Below are positions 30,174-42,194 of a DNA stretch of 64,000 nucleotides, one piece after another (the first letter of the stretch is position 1; every line of letters begins with the position of its first letter). Both the position numbers and the translations under genes were made by a program. This DNA comes from Bryopsis sp. KO-2023 (Eukaryota; Chlorophyta; Ulvophyceae; Bryopsidales; Bryopsidaceae): contig BSYQ01000007.1 of assembly GCA_030272585.1 (NCBI GenBank), positions 6,018,001 through 6,082,000 of the forward strand. Direction: 5' to 3'. Under the pieces are notes generated by a model, which worked only from the letters and a program-made list of their open reading frames with translations, ran no database searches and was not told where the DNA came from.

Positions 30174-33100
30174 ATGTCCACCTTGTCTAACACCGTCTAT
30201 TTGGAATCTTTCGTGGAAAGTAAGTACGATCGCTCACGTAGGAGCTCGAAACTTGATGCTCGTACTAGCGCTCGACCTTCAAAACCTTTTTCCGCCTTCG
30301 GTTAGACTTTTCGACGAGTTGCGGTGTTCTCGCGAGTACGAGCACCGTACGAGTTCTGCGAAACCACCCCCATCAACACTTCTTTCACGAGTTTTACCTG
30401 TTCTGTGGCCTTATGTTTGGACCTTAAGGTTATCTAGACAGAGCGCGTGGCGTTTTTTGCTCGAAAAGCATTGCTTTGTTGTGTTTGGTTGATGGAGGGA
30501 GGCTTTTTGGGTCGATTGTTGCCATTTTGAATGATGTCTGCAGCTGAAAAGGGTGTAGAATGATGCATTGCATCATGTGATTTTATTTTTAGTAAAAAGA
30601 ACCAGCAATTGCTTCTGAATTTTCACCAAATGCTTTCGCCTGGCAACCAATGTGGCATCATGCTCTGAAAACACAAGTGAATGAGACTCCCAAGTATATT
30701 TTTTTATCAATGGTTTGTGATTTTCTGGTTGATATTTGTAATCGCAGGCATCGGGTTTCTTCCTGCGGAGCTCATTCGAATTTTGAATTTGATCAGAGCA
30801 TTGGATGAGAAATGTGATGGTAAGCTTCAGAAAAAATTGTCAATTTTTTTTTTCTCATCCAGGATTTTTTTTTTCGCATTTCTTAATCCAATATTTTTTT
30901 TATTTTTTTTCGCTTAATCCAGGATATGTACATTTTTTTTTCGGTTTTTATAATCCAGGATTTTTTTTTTCCGCTTTATTTCAAGGAGACCTCCTGATTA
31001 AATACGCATTTTCAGGGGGATGTTCTTAGTCTGTCTTTCCTGTTCCTTTTTTGTTTTCTTTTGGAGTGGTAGGGCTTATTCAATTTGACATAGATAATCC
31101 TAATCTTTGTTTTTGTTTCTAGCGATTGTCGAGCGGCTGAGAAGGCCTCCGGAAGAATGGCTGGACAAATCAAATGGAGCCAGAAGAAATCCTCCAACTC
31201 CACCGGATCGACTGAATGTAAGATGCAAATATAATGTGGATTTTTCACTGCAATGAAATGCAACTTCGAACATTCTTCACCTCTCTTGCTGCTTTGGGTT
31301 TTTGTCTGAGCTGCTTGTTGCCTTCAACATTTACTGCAAGTGCATTTCTAGATGTGCTGCTGGACTAGTTTTTGAGTTGGGTTTTCTTTCTTAGAAAAAC
31401 ATAAAAGGAAGTTCTTGTGAATAAGTTTAAAAGAATTTTTTGTAGTCGCCCCCTGTACCACCAAAAACGAATGTGAAAGAATCAAAGGGGCTGGAGAAGT
31501 TTTTGAGCGTCTATATTGGGTGTGGTTCACTTTGGTAGGTGGCCGAGTGTCTAGCATTCATGGAGCGACAGCATGAAGGCCTAATGCATTTCTCGAATGA
31601 AAAACACATGCTGGCTCAACAGGTACCTTTTGTTTAAAACACCCCCCCTTCCGCTGGACTCTTTCGAAGTCAGATTCGGACTTACAAAGGCATTCAAAGA
31701 AACAACAAGTCTGTGTAGTTTGCACCGCACCTGGAGAAAAGAGAAGCTGAACAAGAAAACACCTCCGAGAAAACTTGATTAAGCCTGTGAGAAAGGATTA
31801 AACTGACAAACAAGATGAATGCCTGATTTTGACAATGGTTTCGGGGGGTCTTATTTTTTTTGCCTTCATAATCCGAGCATTCCCACATGAATATACACAT
31901 ATTCCTGAGTTTGGATTCTGGATTTTTTTTTTTTTGCTGAACAAGCAAGCACATGACTGACTGGTGTATCTCTCTAGGCATACGAGCTTTTGCAAACCCA
32001 TTACATCCAATTGGACACTGACATGGCATCATTGAGGCACGAGCTTCGTGAGCAAGGCTCTGATTTCCAGGATGGATTGGAGACTGTTTTTCCACAGCAA
32101 ACCCCCCCCCCCCTGGGCTCTGGAGATCTTAGAAGGCAAACTTCTCGAGCGGCCACAGCCATGCCCCACTTGTCAACAAGTAAGTTGGAATCGTGCTCTA
32201 CACATGGACACATCATTCACACATCATTGCACAATCAATACCGCTCCCCTGTTGTGAGCCTATTTTTTTTTCCTACTGATTTCTCATGTATCGATGGTAA
32301 AAAAAAAACTCCTCCTCCTCCTCAGCATGGACGATGTGAACAAAAATGGTTGGGTTGCAGAAATGAGGGCGCTGTTTATTTCTGTTCATTTTGCACTTCA
32401 GGTGTTCTTCAAAGGGGCCCCTCTTTTTCAAATCGTCGGTTTCAGCGAACTCAGAGCAGCTTCTCTCAGCCTGTGACTCCTCAGCACTCTGGGTTTTCTT
32501 CGGGCCAACTGGGTGGAGCCGACACTCTGAGCACAGACTTGGGAACAGTCGATGTCGGATTGTACGGAGCCCCCTCGGATGCCGCTCTGAATTTACCGAT
32601 TTCTGAAGAAGTGCTCTTCCAAGTGAAACCGTTACCTGGAATGAATCATGCAGCGAAGTCTCCACAGGTAGGACAGAAACTCACAAGAAAAAGGAAAAGA
32701 AAAGATAATGAGAAAGCAAAAGGTTTTGTTTTGGGGGGAACTTTTTGTAGCAAATGGTTCTTATGAAGGGGCTGGGGGTCATTTTCACAGTCAATGGAGT
32801 TATTCCTCATGGTTTGTTTTAATATATGTATACGAAAATTGCGCTGAAATTCAAAGAATTTTATATTGCAACGTTGCACGCGCGCGCGTGTGTGTGTACA
32901 AGTTTTTAGTACTGCATTTCGTTTGGTTGAACAAAAGGCTCACTGAAAAAAAATGCAATGGTGCTGGACAAGCTTGTTCGGTGAAGAAAATCGTGGGACC
33001 TGAATTCTGACTGTTGGTTGTGTTTTTTTCAGGCCATCGGCCGGTTGCTGACTCATGATGATGTCAACCCTGCACTCCAGGGCCGAAGAGCTGAGCTCTT

Positions 33101-33263
33101 TTGGCCGGATGATAATTTGTGGTACCTTATTCAAATTCACCGAGTCGATTGTATAGCCCGGTCGGCACAGATCATTTACACCACGGGAGAAACAGAAATT
33201 TTGGACTTGGACGAAATAGTGCAGGAAGGTCACATGTCTTTGATAGAAGAGAAAAACTATTGA
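30174..33263 (+). CDS. ING-type helical domain joined to Tudor-like domain
   Basis: Seven exons, 30174-30219, 30748-30819, 31123-31217, 31539-31622, 31978-32179, 32402-32667 and 33033-33263, join in frame to 331 aa. The first half resembles the ING N-terminal dimerisation helices: YLESFVESIGFLPAELIR, LIRALDEKC, then EKHMLAQQAYELLQTHYIQL and LRHELREQG, the positions where ING proteins have YLE...LP.EL, the Q.AY stretch and the terminal helix. A Ser/Gln/Pro-rich linker follows. The last exon (residues about 256-331) holds a Tudor/Agenet-like barrel: GRRAELFWPDDNLWY, IIYTTGETEILDL, and MSLI at the end. ING proteins normally end in a PHD finger that reads H3K4me3; none is present. Likely a chromatin-complex subunit. 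Both halves were assigned by eye, the Tudor-like part more securely than the function. Confidence 0.75.
30840..30975 (+). repeat. Imperfect tandem repeats within intron 2
   Basis: Three or four copies of a unit containing TTAATCCAGGATTTTTTTTT, spaced roughly 30-50 bp, lie in the second intron of the ING-Tudor gene. They are T-rich and each copy ends in a long T run. Confidence 0.7.
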
Positions 33264-34294
33264 ATTTTCGCATCGAAATGAAAATGAGCAGGAAAAAAAG
33301 AAAAGGGGCAAGGGGAGGATACGTGTTCAGTTGCTCGTGTTAGGAGGTGGCGAGAAAGTGAGAGAGAGAGGGCTTAAAGAAAAACAAAAAAACAAAAAAA
33401 CTGGAGTTTTATTATTTGAATGAAATTTACGCAGGGGTTTTAGATTGGGAGGTGAGGTGGGGAACGTTGCTGACATGAAAAGGTTGATGAAAGAAACCCA
33501 AGACAAAACGGGGGAAGGGCATCTGACCAAGACATCACAAAAAAAGTTGGGGGGGGAGGGGGAGAAACACAAAACTGAACTGGAAATTGAGTTTGAGATT
33601 TTGATAACAGAAAGAGGGGTCACGGAGTTTTTCAATGGAGGAGGATTTGGGGTCAGGAGGGGGTTGGAATTGGTCGGGAGCACTCATTTTTCTTCTCACC
33701 TTTTTTCAGTTTGGCTTTTGTGGCTGATTATCATGTACAATGTGTAGCACTTTCTGTGACAAGTTGGTGAACTTAGCGGATATCCCAGTGCTTGACCCCC
33801 CCACCCCCCCTTCTTCCACTGACTACAGTCTTGATAAATTTGACTACAGAAACCATTCCATTCATATAGATATAATTACAGGTGCTGCCAGAAGAGATGT
33901 GTCCTCCACAGGTATCGTTCTATGAAACATTGTTCTTTATTGTTCAGAGTAAAATCGACTAGCTTTGCCCCGGAAAACAAAAGTTGGGAAGTGGCCTATT
34001 TCGTCATGTGTTTACCAAAACGTACTCCACATTGGTTTTCATTGAATTGGTTCGATAAATGAATGGATGCATTGATCACTCGATTGTTTGTTTGCTTCTT
34101 TGGATATACAACTAGGACAAAAGTGTCTACTTTCAGCGATTCCAACCTATTATCTTCTTAATAGAATATCATGTTGTAACACGGTGGAGGAGAACGTCGC
34201 TCTCCTGCCCAACCCATTCATAAGAGCTCTCGATACCACCACACATATCCCAAAAGCGATACTGGAAAAAACCTGGAATAAACCATTGCTTCCT
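33264..34294. other. Convergent intergenic region
   Basis: Lies between the 3' ends of the ING-Tudor gene and the GTPase. The first part is G/A-rich on the plus strand (GA and GGGG runs around 33340-33660). No recognised gene. Confidence 0.5.
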
Positions 34295-35442
34295 TTAACT
34301 AAAACTGAGATCTAGCAGGTGCTCTTCCAGAAGATCCAAACCCGCTTGATTGCGATCAGGGACACCTCGAGCCTTCGCTACGGCCCGCACAAGAGCATGC
34401 TGAAACGCGATCCAATCGCGATTGATTGGGTCCGATCCAATTCCTGCATGGGCTTCTTTTTCCTTTTGGATCCTTCTGCTGGAGAGCAGGAATATGGAGA
34501 TGTCAACAGATCCATCACGATTGAACTCTCTGGTGTACTTGTCTCTAATATATTCAAAAGTTTCCTCCATATTGCGCTTGGTGCTGTCATTCTTGGAACT
34601 CTCCACAATATCATCCATTTTGTTGACAACCACCAGCACTGGGACATTGTGCTTTTGAAGCTCTCTGACCAGCTTTCAATTCGCTTCTTTGACCCTGCTG
34701 TGCAGAACAAGAATGACCGCATAGTACCTGACCCCAAGGTCTTTAATGTATTTGTCTGCTGGGAAATTCATAGTCCCTTGGCCGGGCAGGTCCCAGAGGT
34801 TGATTGCAACCCTCTCCTGGCCCTCGTCCCGAATTGGGAGCTTGTATGGTTTTTTGGGCACCCCAGTTGTCTCAGACACCCCTGTCTTCGCCACGTTTGC
34901 ACCCAACAGTGCGTTGATAAGGCTCGACTTCCCTGTCCCGCTCTCACCAGTCACAGCCAAATTGATCTCGGAAACTTTGTGCCACTTTTCCAAGTATAGA
35001 GGCAATGGGTATGCTTCTCTATCTCTCTTCCTTTCTTGATGGTATGCTCTGCGTCCGTGTTCACCTCTTACAACCTGAATGGAGCCTTCCGTGCTAGGAT
35101 CAACGTGGCCGGGCTCGTGCATGGCTCTCCTCATGTAGAAATATGAAATAAGCCCGAAGCCAATCGCTAAAGGAAGTCCCAGTGACTGGACAGAAGTTGG
35201 AATATTGTGAAACAAATTGTAAACGAAACGTGGACGAAACAAGCTTGTTAAGGGTGTGCTTACACGGAAAAAGGGAAGAATGCGGTTGGAAAGTGGGCAT
35301 ACACATGTGCACAAGGGTCCCAAAAGTAATATTACAATCGCAGCAGGGATAGCTCTAAATCATATAAAGTCCAGAACGTGCCAACACCAGAATTAACTCC
35401 CGCCTATCTGTTAAAAACGGACCTCCAGCTTACCTGACCCAT
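34295..35442 (-). CDS. IRG/p47-like membrane-anchored GTPase with in-frame TGA
   Basis: A tiny first exon, 35442-35434, encodes MGQ and ends in a perfect CAG/GTAAG donor. It joins a pyrimidine-rich acceptor at 35185, giving MGQSLGLPLAIGFGLISYFYM, an N-terminal hydrophobic anchor. G1 is GESGTGKSS, the switch region ETTGVPKKPY, G3 DLPG, and G4 NKMD. Spacing and the phrase NLWDLPG...FPADKYI fit immunity-related (IRG) GTPases. A TGA at 34678-34676 falls in frame after RVKEAN, between G3 and G4. The same frame then runs on for 127 codons with NKMD and a helical C-terminus to the stop at 34295. TGA ends other genes here, so it is a real stop codon in this genome. The gene is either a fresh nonsense allele, a read-through case, or a sequencing error. 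Confidence 0.75.
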
Positions 35443-37159
35443 CTTGACGTCGATTTCGGAACCCAAACAGAAGCGTCCTCGAATTTGAACTCAAACGTTG
35501 AAGATTGGAGAAAGAATGCTTTACGGAGAATATTCCTTGTGTATGATGACCACCTGTTTCTATAGGAAACAAAGTATTTCAAGAAATGCCACAACTGAAT
35601 TGCGGCTCTTGACAATGTCACTATTCCAAGCCCAGCACTACTCCTGGGTTTGGTTTGTGGATGAATGCTCTTGCAGAGAACGATTGCCATATTTGGCCAA
35701 TACATAAGTTACCAGCATATGATCACCGCGCGCTGTTCCTGGAGGCCCAAGATCCACCACGAGGCGTGGCTTCTACTCGAAGTATCGATGTATTGGAATT
35801 TGCTTTAGATGTACTTCCAGCTCATAACAATATCCTACAAATGGACTGTAGTTTTCATAGAGCCGACTGCTTTGGTGTCCCCACGTCGCGCGACAAGAGA
35901 GGGTCTCTCAATTGAAACAACTCCCGTTTTTGGCTTCAATTTCAACACAATTATTGCCAGTGTCCTCACCCTATTTGTTTTTGCATTCGTTTGTGTTTGT
36001 TGTTTTGGGCCGAATACACGTATGTATTAACTGTGCTCCAGTTCATGACTTTTTTTTTTTGTGTGTGTGGGCCACGCCCCAGGCCCTGGTTACGCTATGA
36101 TTTTAGGAGAAGGCCCAATAAAGCCTGTCTTGTTCTCTTTTTTACAAGATTCAAGAATCTCTGGTACAGACCAGAGCCTCTAAGATGTGAAAAGTCCCCT
36201 TTCTTGCGGGAAAAAATTTCCCAGTTCTTATCCTCTGCTTTCCTAGCCGCTCACTCGCACGAGATTCACTTCACATCTTCTAATGTTCCATCTTTTTTTT
36301 TTGCAGAAAACATGTTGAGACTGTACAGTGTATTAATGTCTTTCATGTTTTCTGGACCCAGTGTTCCCGATGATAAACACATAAAATACAGATATTGCCA
36401 ATCCCAAGCAAACATTTTTAGATATTGCATATTCCAGCGGAACATATTATGTCGCAACATGGAATTCTTCAAGAATTCCTTTATATTTAATGGTATTACT
36501 GCCTTTACAATACACTGTTCCCTTCAACATCCCTTCGAATTTTTTTGATTTTTTTTTTTTTTTAATTTTTAATTTTTGGATGGTTTGTCCAAAGGGAGTT
36601 GATAACACGTGAACACGAGGACGGGACAAAGAGTCATGATACGGCTGGCAGTCCATGCACCACAATTTAGCGCGGCTCACCATCTGGGTTCTAAAAATTC
36701 ATGAATTCGTACATTTTTATGAGGTCAAGTGTCAGGAAGCAACTTTGTGAAAAACCTCACAACAAAAATAAGCTGTTTCTGATAGTGTATTGACGACCGA
36801 ATTTGCTGCAACAATATCGACGACTTTGCGGAGGACTCTCTCTGTTTATTCCTTCGAACAGGGAGAACATGCTAGACTCCGATGTTTCGCACTGCTATCT
36901 TGTTCACACCCCAATGAGGGGGCAAGCTTGCAGTTGGCGAATTAGGATATTGTCGAGTTGAAATCCAAGCACCCCAATTCGGTCAGCTGATTCTCAGGAG
37001 ACACTCAGGCATCTATGGAGTAAGGTGCTAATCTATCAATGGGAAGCAACACCCAGCAGACACTATCTCTACTTTCTCCAATCCCCCCCACACATACAGG
37101 GTTAGCTCAGCTGGACCCTGACAGGATGGACTTGGGGTTGTTCTCACCCATATGAACTG
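35443..37159. other. Intergenic region, no gene recognised
   Basis: Upstream of the GTPase and downstream of the pseudouridine synthase. It has open frames on the plus strand (35498-36548) of low complexity with no domain. T runs lie near 36050, 36290 and 36540-36570. A tRNA-like A-box at about 37100 was rejected. Confidence 0.45.
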
Positions 37160-38079
37160 TCATAAATCTTGACTTGCATCACTAACATCCAAGACTATAT
37201 TTCCTGATGCTCCGATGGCATCCCATTTCAGACCTGCTTTTTCAAGAATCGTCAGAAAACTCTCATCAGGCTCTGCAGTCAGACACAACGACGCGCCAGA
37301 AACTGGATGGTCAAAACATAACCGATATGCATGCAACATCATGCGGTCTAAACCAAGGTTTTCTCGGGCACCCCTGTTCTGTTTCGTATCCCCGTGGCTG
37401 CCGTCACCAATAACAGGGTGGCCTTTGCCACAACCTCTGAGGTGCCGTCGAATCTGATGCCTTCTTCCAGTCAGTGGTACCACTTTCACAAGAGAGTATC
37501 CCGTTTTATCAAACTTCCCGACCGCGAAATCACAAACACAAGTCCCTAAACTCTCATACAAACTTGTTGCGTCTTGCGGAGCCTCAAGTTTCGCTTTCGG
37601 GACGTTGGTCTCCAAGTCGTCAGGCTGATACTTCAGCGGGCGATCTATGCACCCTTTTCCCAGCAAATGCCCGCGGACCATCGCGACATACGTCTTGCTA
37701 ACTCCACGGTTGGAAAACAGGTTGTTCAGTTTAGCGTGCGTTTCTTTGTCCAAGGCCATCACCAAAAGCCCTGACGTTTGTTTGTCGAGTCTATGGGCTA
37801 GATACACTCGCTTGCCAACCATGTTTCTGACGATCTGCAAAGCGAACTCACGCTCGCCGCCATCTAATTTGGAGGAGTGCACTAAGAGACCGGCAGGCTT
37901 GTTGACAACGATCAAGAACTCGTCTCGATATATAACCTCCAGATCCCTAAAACGTTCCGCTCGACCGCGACTCATTTCCAGAGACGCCCCTTGCACAAAC
38001 GGCCTACGAAATCGATCCTCTTGTAGATATTCTCTCTGAAATGCGTAGCTGTTTGGCAAACAGAACCCCGGCGAATGAA
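37160..38079 (-). CDS. RluA/TruC-family pseudouridine synthase
   Basis: About 306 codons of a single-domain pseudouridine synthase. It shows EVIYRDEFLIVVNKPAGLLVH, the catalytic motif HRLDKQTSG (Asp near 37785), KTYVAMVRG, a basic LTGRRHQIRRHL and the hydrophobic strand MMLHAYRLCF. Motifs and length fit TruC-like enzymes, which make pseudouridine-65 in bacterial tRNAs; the eukaryotic target is unknown. The frame has no ATG at its 5' end, and a strong acceptor lies at 38080/38079 (CTACCTTTGCAG). A first exon is therefore expected upstream. The most likely candidate begins at the ATG at 38279 with a basic, organelle-targeting-like leader (MARSFSTCPN), but its donor site is not certain. Divergent from the membrane-protein gene, about 130 bp from that candidate start. 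Confidence 0.85.
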
Positions 38080-38409
38080 CTGCAAAGGTAGCAAGAACTT
38101 TGTCCTGTGGGGTTCGACTGATGGGGACTTGTGCTTGGGTGGATGCACAGAATCATTCGATCGCTGGGAGTACAGTCAGCGATCGACAGAATCCGCGTGC
38201 CCTGGGGTTTCACGTGTGCACACGACGTTTTCTTGGTGCAGACGCACGTGTTGGGGCAGGTGGAGAAAGAACGCGCCATTGAACACCGTTCACAAAGTAT
38301 GTTGAAGGCGATCAGCTTTTGGCTCCGACGTGAGGGAGAGGGATAAAGAACGCGGAAAGGTGTTCGTCGAAGGAAGTTTTTTCGAAACCGGCTGTGAACT
38401 CCGTACAAC

Positions 38410-40292
38410 ATGGGCGCAGCCTCTGCGGATACGCGACTCGTCGTCGATGCTAATGCCCAGGATAAAAGCGCTCGTGAGAACTCGTGCAGCTTAGTCGATC
38501 TTCCTGGGGACTCCGTGGACCGTCAATTCGATTACATGGCGCAATACGACGTTCGACTCGCCGTGCGTCTGAGCACGGCGTCAAAATCTCTGCAGGACAG
38601 ATTCCAGTATTTGAAGGGTTCGAGCCCGAGCTTGCGCGAAACCGTCGCGACTACTCGAGGCGACCACGTGCGCACGGGTCTGGAGGACGCCAAGAAACAA
38701 CTGGCTCGGTGCGAACCTTCGCTGTTTGTGGCGCTGTGGTTCATTGCTTGTGTGGTGGGAATCTTCGGGGCTCGAGGTGGCGAAGAATATTCGTCGTTCG
38801 ATTTGTATCCTTGCCTGGTGCTGGCGTATTCAGTGTCCGTGTTTTCTCGGCGCTGGCCCCCGAACACCGCGAGGATCGTTTTGCTGATATTCGACTTCTC
38901 TCTATCCTATGCGGGCAACATATTCATCACTGTTCAGGTGGGCAATGCTTCTGGTTACGGTCTTTTTGCAAGTTTTTCCCAGAATTCTCTTTTGGAAATA
39001 AACGTCTGCAATTGCATCACTTCTCAGGGAACAATTACAAAACCTATTTTTGAATTTTTAAACCTATTTTTGAAAGTCCCCCCCCCCAAAAAAAAATAAA
39101 AAAATAGAAAATCGAATGTTCTGGAGAAGGACAAGCAGACCATTTGGAATCAGCTTCATTGAGTGTTTTGCAGTTTTTCAATATCTACTTCAACAATCCA
39201 TAAATTTCAGAATCCAATCCTCCTCTGTGGAACATACAGGTGAATTCTTCTCAGACCAAATTGGCATTGGTAATTGCATTAACAAGCACCGTCCATGCAT
39301 TGATATTATCCATATGGATGATGTCCGTGTCTGTGCAAACATCCCCCTGGAGAGATTTGAAGGGGTGGTTCCACACGACTCAGAGTTTGTTGATGTTGGC
39401 GTTTTACTTGTCTTTGACAATGTATTACGAAGGGTTTCCTGGGGTATGGAAACTCTCTTCTGCATGCTGCAGGTATGAATCGAATACCTATATCAATGAA
39501 CAAAAACATGGAGAATCTGGACTTTCATCGCACCTCCATTCGTTGTTTTTGCACCTGATGAGTCTATCAACGAAGTGATATTCCCTTCTAGAACAAAATG
39601 TGCACGATTCCTGAGTATATATAATTTACTTTGTTATTTTATTTTATTTTATTTATTTTTTTGTTTGAGGGGGGTAAAGAAAACTGCATTGCCATACTTG
39701 TACATCATCCAAGCAGTGCCGGGTCTGTGATGCACAACTCACAGAAAAATTCCACTGATTCCAGTCTGTGAAAGTTTTTGTGGGAAGATGGCTCCACGCT
39801 GGAAATATTGTTTTGAAAAAAAATTAAGTGTCAGAAGAACTTGTCCAAAATCACTCATTCATACAGTATTTGGGGGGCTCAACTTTGATGTTCACAAATT
39901 TGAAGAGAAAAACAAAAAGTGAGGAGATGTCTCATCTCACTCTTTTTTTTTTCCGCTTTTCACAAAGCATTTGCCTGAGTTCTCATTGTTTCGATTACAG
40001 GTTGTTTATGCTTGTACATTTGTCATGGACATGGATTCTGCCAAAAGTGCATGAGGAGGATGATGGGAATGAGCATCAAGCCAATGGTGATGTGGTTGGC
40101 AACGGGGGTAATGATGGTGATGGTAATGGTGATGGGGATATTGATGGGGATCCGGGTAATGCCAGTGATGGGGATGGTGACAGTGATGGGGGCGGTAATG
40201 GTAACGGTGATGATGTTGATCTTAATGCTTGGAACCATGGTGGGAACGATCAAGGCCCTGTTGAAAATCCAGGGCAGCATGGGGAAAACTGA
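38410..40292 (+). CDS. Multi-pass membrane protein with acidic Asn/Gly/Asp tail
   Basis: Exons 38410-38937, 39240-39472 and 40001-40292 join in frame to 350 aa. The first 100 residues are soluble and charged. Then come about six apolar segments: LFVALWFIACVVGIFGA, LYPCLVLAYSVSVF, IVLLIFDFSLSYAGNIF, ALVIALTSTVHALILSIWMM, SLLMLAFYLSLTMYY and LFMLVHLSWTWIL. The C-terminal 70 or so residues (coded 40060-40290) are an Asn/Gly/Asp repeat that is very acidic and arises from GGTGATGGTAAT-type trinucleotides. I do not recognise the family. If intron 2 is retained, a stop at 39578 gives a shorter protein without the last span and tail. An internal membrane role with a charged cytosolic or luminal tail is all that can be inferred. 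Confidence 0.7.
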
Positions 40293-42194
40293 GCTCACTC
40301 GATTCGGTGGAGTTTTTTTTTTTTGGTTATGTCAGGTGGAGGGCTCCACACTGAACACACCAGCTTGCCAAGAATATGGGAAGTTTTTCTTGGCCTTTTT
40401 AAAACAAATCTGCAGACACTGGAGGCAGCCATGTATTCTAATAGTGTTTTATTGCGTATATAAACATATACATATATATATTTTTTTATATACATGAGTG
40501 AAGGGTTGCAATTTGGAAAGACAGGGAACAAAAAATTATGGATGATAGAAAAGAAGAATTTTTGTGATAAATGGAGGGGTAAGGATTTTTCTTTCTCAAT
40601 TCTTAGGCATGTCCCGTTGGTTTTATTTTGCATCTTGTGCATTTTGTTTTTGTCAAATATGAAGTGGCACACTGGTGTCTGAATACAGAAATCCAGAGGT
40701 GGAATTAGAGCAAATCTTTCTTTTTATTTTATTTTGTTTTTTTTCTTCTTTCTTCGTTTCTGGTATGTTTTTTTTTATTATTTTTGGTGGAAAGAATATT
40801 GCTCTGCTTGTGTAGAAACCTTTAAAGAAAAGTAAAGAAAAAACTGTTGGGGAGCTCGATTGTTAGAAAGGGGCACTGGGGAAAATGATGGTGCTATGTC
40901 GCTTTTGAAAAAAAAAAAAAAAGATATTGGAAAAAGACCAAATATGGCAATACCAAGAAAAAAGAGGGTTGGAGAATTAAACAACAGCAGTCAGGCTCGG
41001 TGAAATCTTATCTCTGGGCAAAAAAGAACCCTCAAAAACTACCGTGCTTTGGGGGATCATATCTTTTTTTTTTTGAGCAGAAATCGGGGGGTAGAGAAAA
41101 AAATAACACTCAGAAAACAACGCAATCAAACGACCTGGTGAAAGTATTTTCTTTTTCTTTTTTTTTTGTTGTATCAACTTTTGTTTTTTTGCTCTGCAAG
41201 AACGTTTTGAGGGGACGAGGATGTCTGTTCAAGCAACTTTGTGGCAGGGAGAGTTTGATGGAAACTTTGAAAGCATACAGTACAAGCGGCTATCTCTTTT
41301 TTTGGGGGCAACCTTAAAGCAGGATTGCTTTTTGTCCGAATATTCTGTGAGGATGTGGATCTCATCTCTAATGTTTGTTGAAGCTTACAAGTGATGTCAA
41401 CAGAAACGATTTCTGTGGCATGTTGGGCTGGTGAAGGTCTGTCCACTGCTGACGGCAGTACCGTTTAATGATTGGCTGTTGTGTCGTACATGTCAGCTTA
41501 CTGTCTTCGTCAAGTTTGTTGGAATGGAATGGAATGGAATGGAAACAGACTCGGGGGGGGGGACGTACAAAAACACTTGCGAGACAGAGGAGGGCATGAA
41601 TTCTCCAGCACTCCCAGCAATGTTACCATAAATTTGCGAGTTTTTCTGTGGTGGAAGAGTGACGTCTACTGTTGGAGTGTCTCCTTTCGTTCGATCGGCA
41701 CTACACGCCGAACTTCCGAACGAATATCATTCGACACCGCCTCCCGGCGCCCGCAGGAAATACAGAAGAAGCGTAGAAAATTATTGAGAAGTAACAGAAG
41801 ATGTAAAACATTTTGCGGGACAATGCGCTCCTCTAGGTGGTCCTTCCCACCTCCCGAACTTCTTCCCCCACTGAAATTGAAGCCCTCGTGCTCGTCGTGC
41901 GTCTGGGGTTTAATAAGCGAAGAGAAAAAACATCTTAACGGCTTTAGGAACGAGAATCTCGGTCTTAATTGGCTCGTGTTGCTTGTCATCCTAATCTCCA
42001 TTTCCCAAGAACATCCCTCCAGCCTGCCAAACAAGGGGTATCACTGAGAGCGTGGCGCGGTGGGATTTCGACACGGATCCCTTAAACGGCGCGGATGTGA
42101 GGAGAGGGAGACCCTTTCTTGACATATTCTTGCGTTCTCTCTACCGCAAGGGCGGCGGGTGGGGCTGAGTGCTTGTGTAACGCCCAAAAACATA
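40293..42194. other. Intergenic region with GGAAT microsatellite
   Basis: No recognised gene. A short (GGAAT)n tract lies at about 41521-41543. Several long T or A runs are present. The last 500 bases become GC-rich before the ADIP-like start codon at 42195. Confidence 0.5.

Noticed and set aside
31446-31538. Extra exon of the ING-Tudor gene after a good TTTTTTGTAG acceptor
   Set aside because: Its frame meets a stop before the next exon, and the only donor would leave a 30-base intron.
35498-36548. Plus-strand open frames between the GTPase and the pseudouridine synthase
   Set aside because: Low complexity, no motif, no splice structure linking them.
37097-37150. tRNA-like sequence with an A-box (TAGCTCAGCTGG)
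   Set aside because: No matching B-box (GGTTCGANNCC) and no acceptor stem could be paired; the GGGTT...ACCC hairpin has the wrong loop.
40023-40298. Minus-strand Ile/Thr-rich frame
   Set aside because: Antisense of the GGTGATGGTAAT repeat encoding the acidic tail of the membrane protein.
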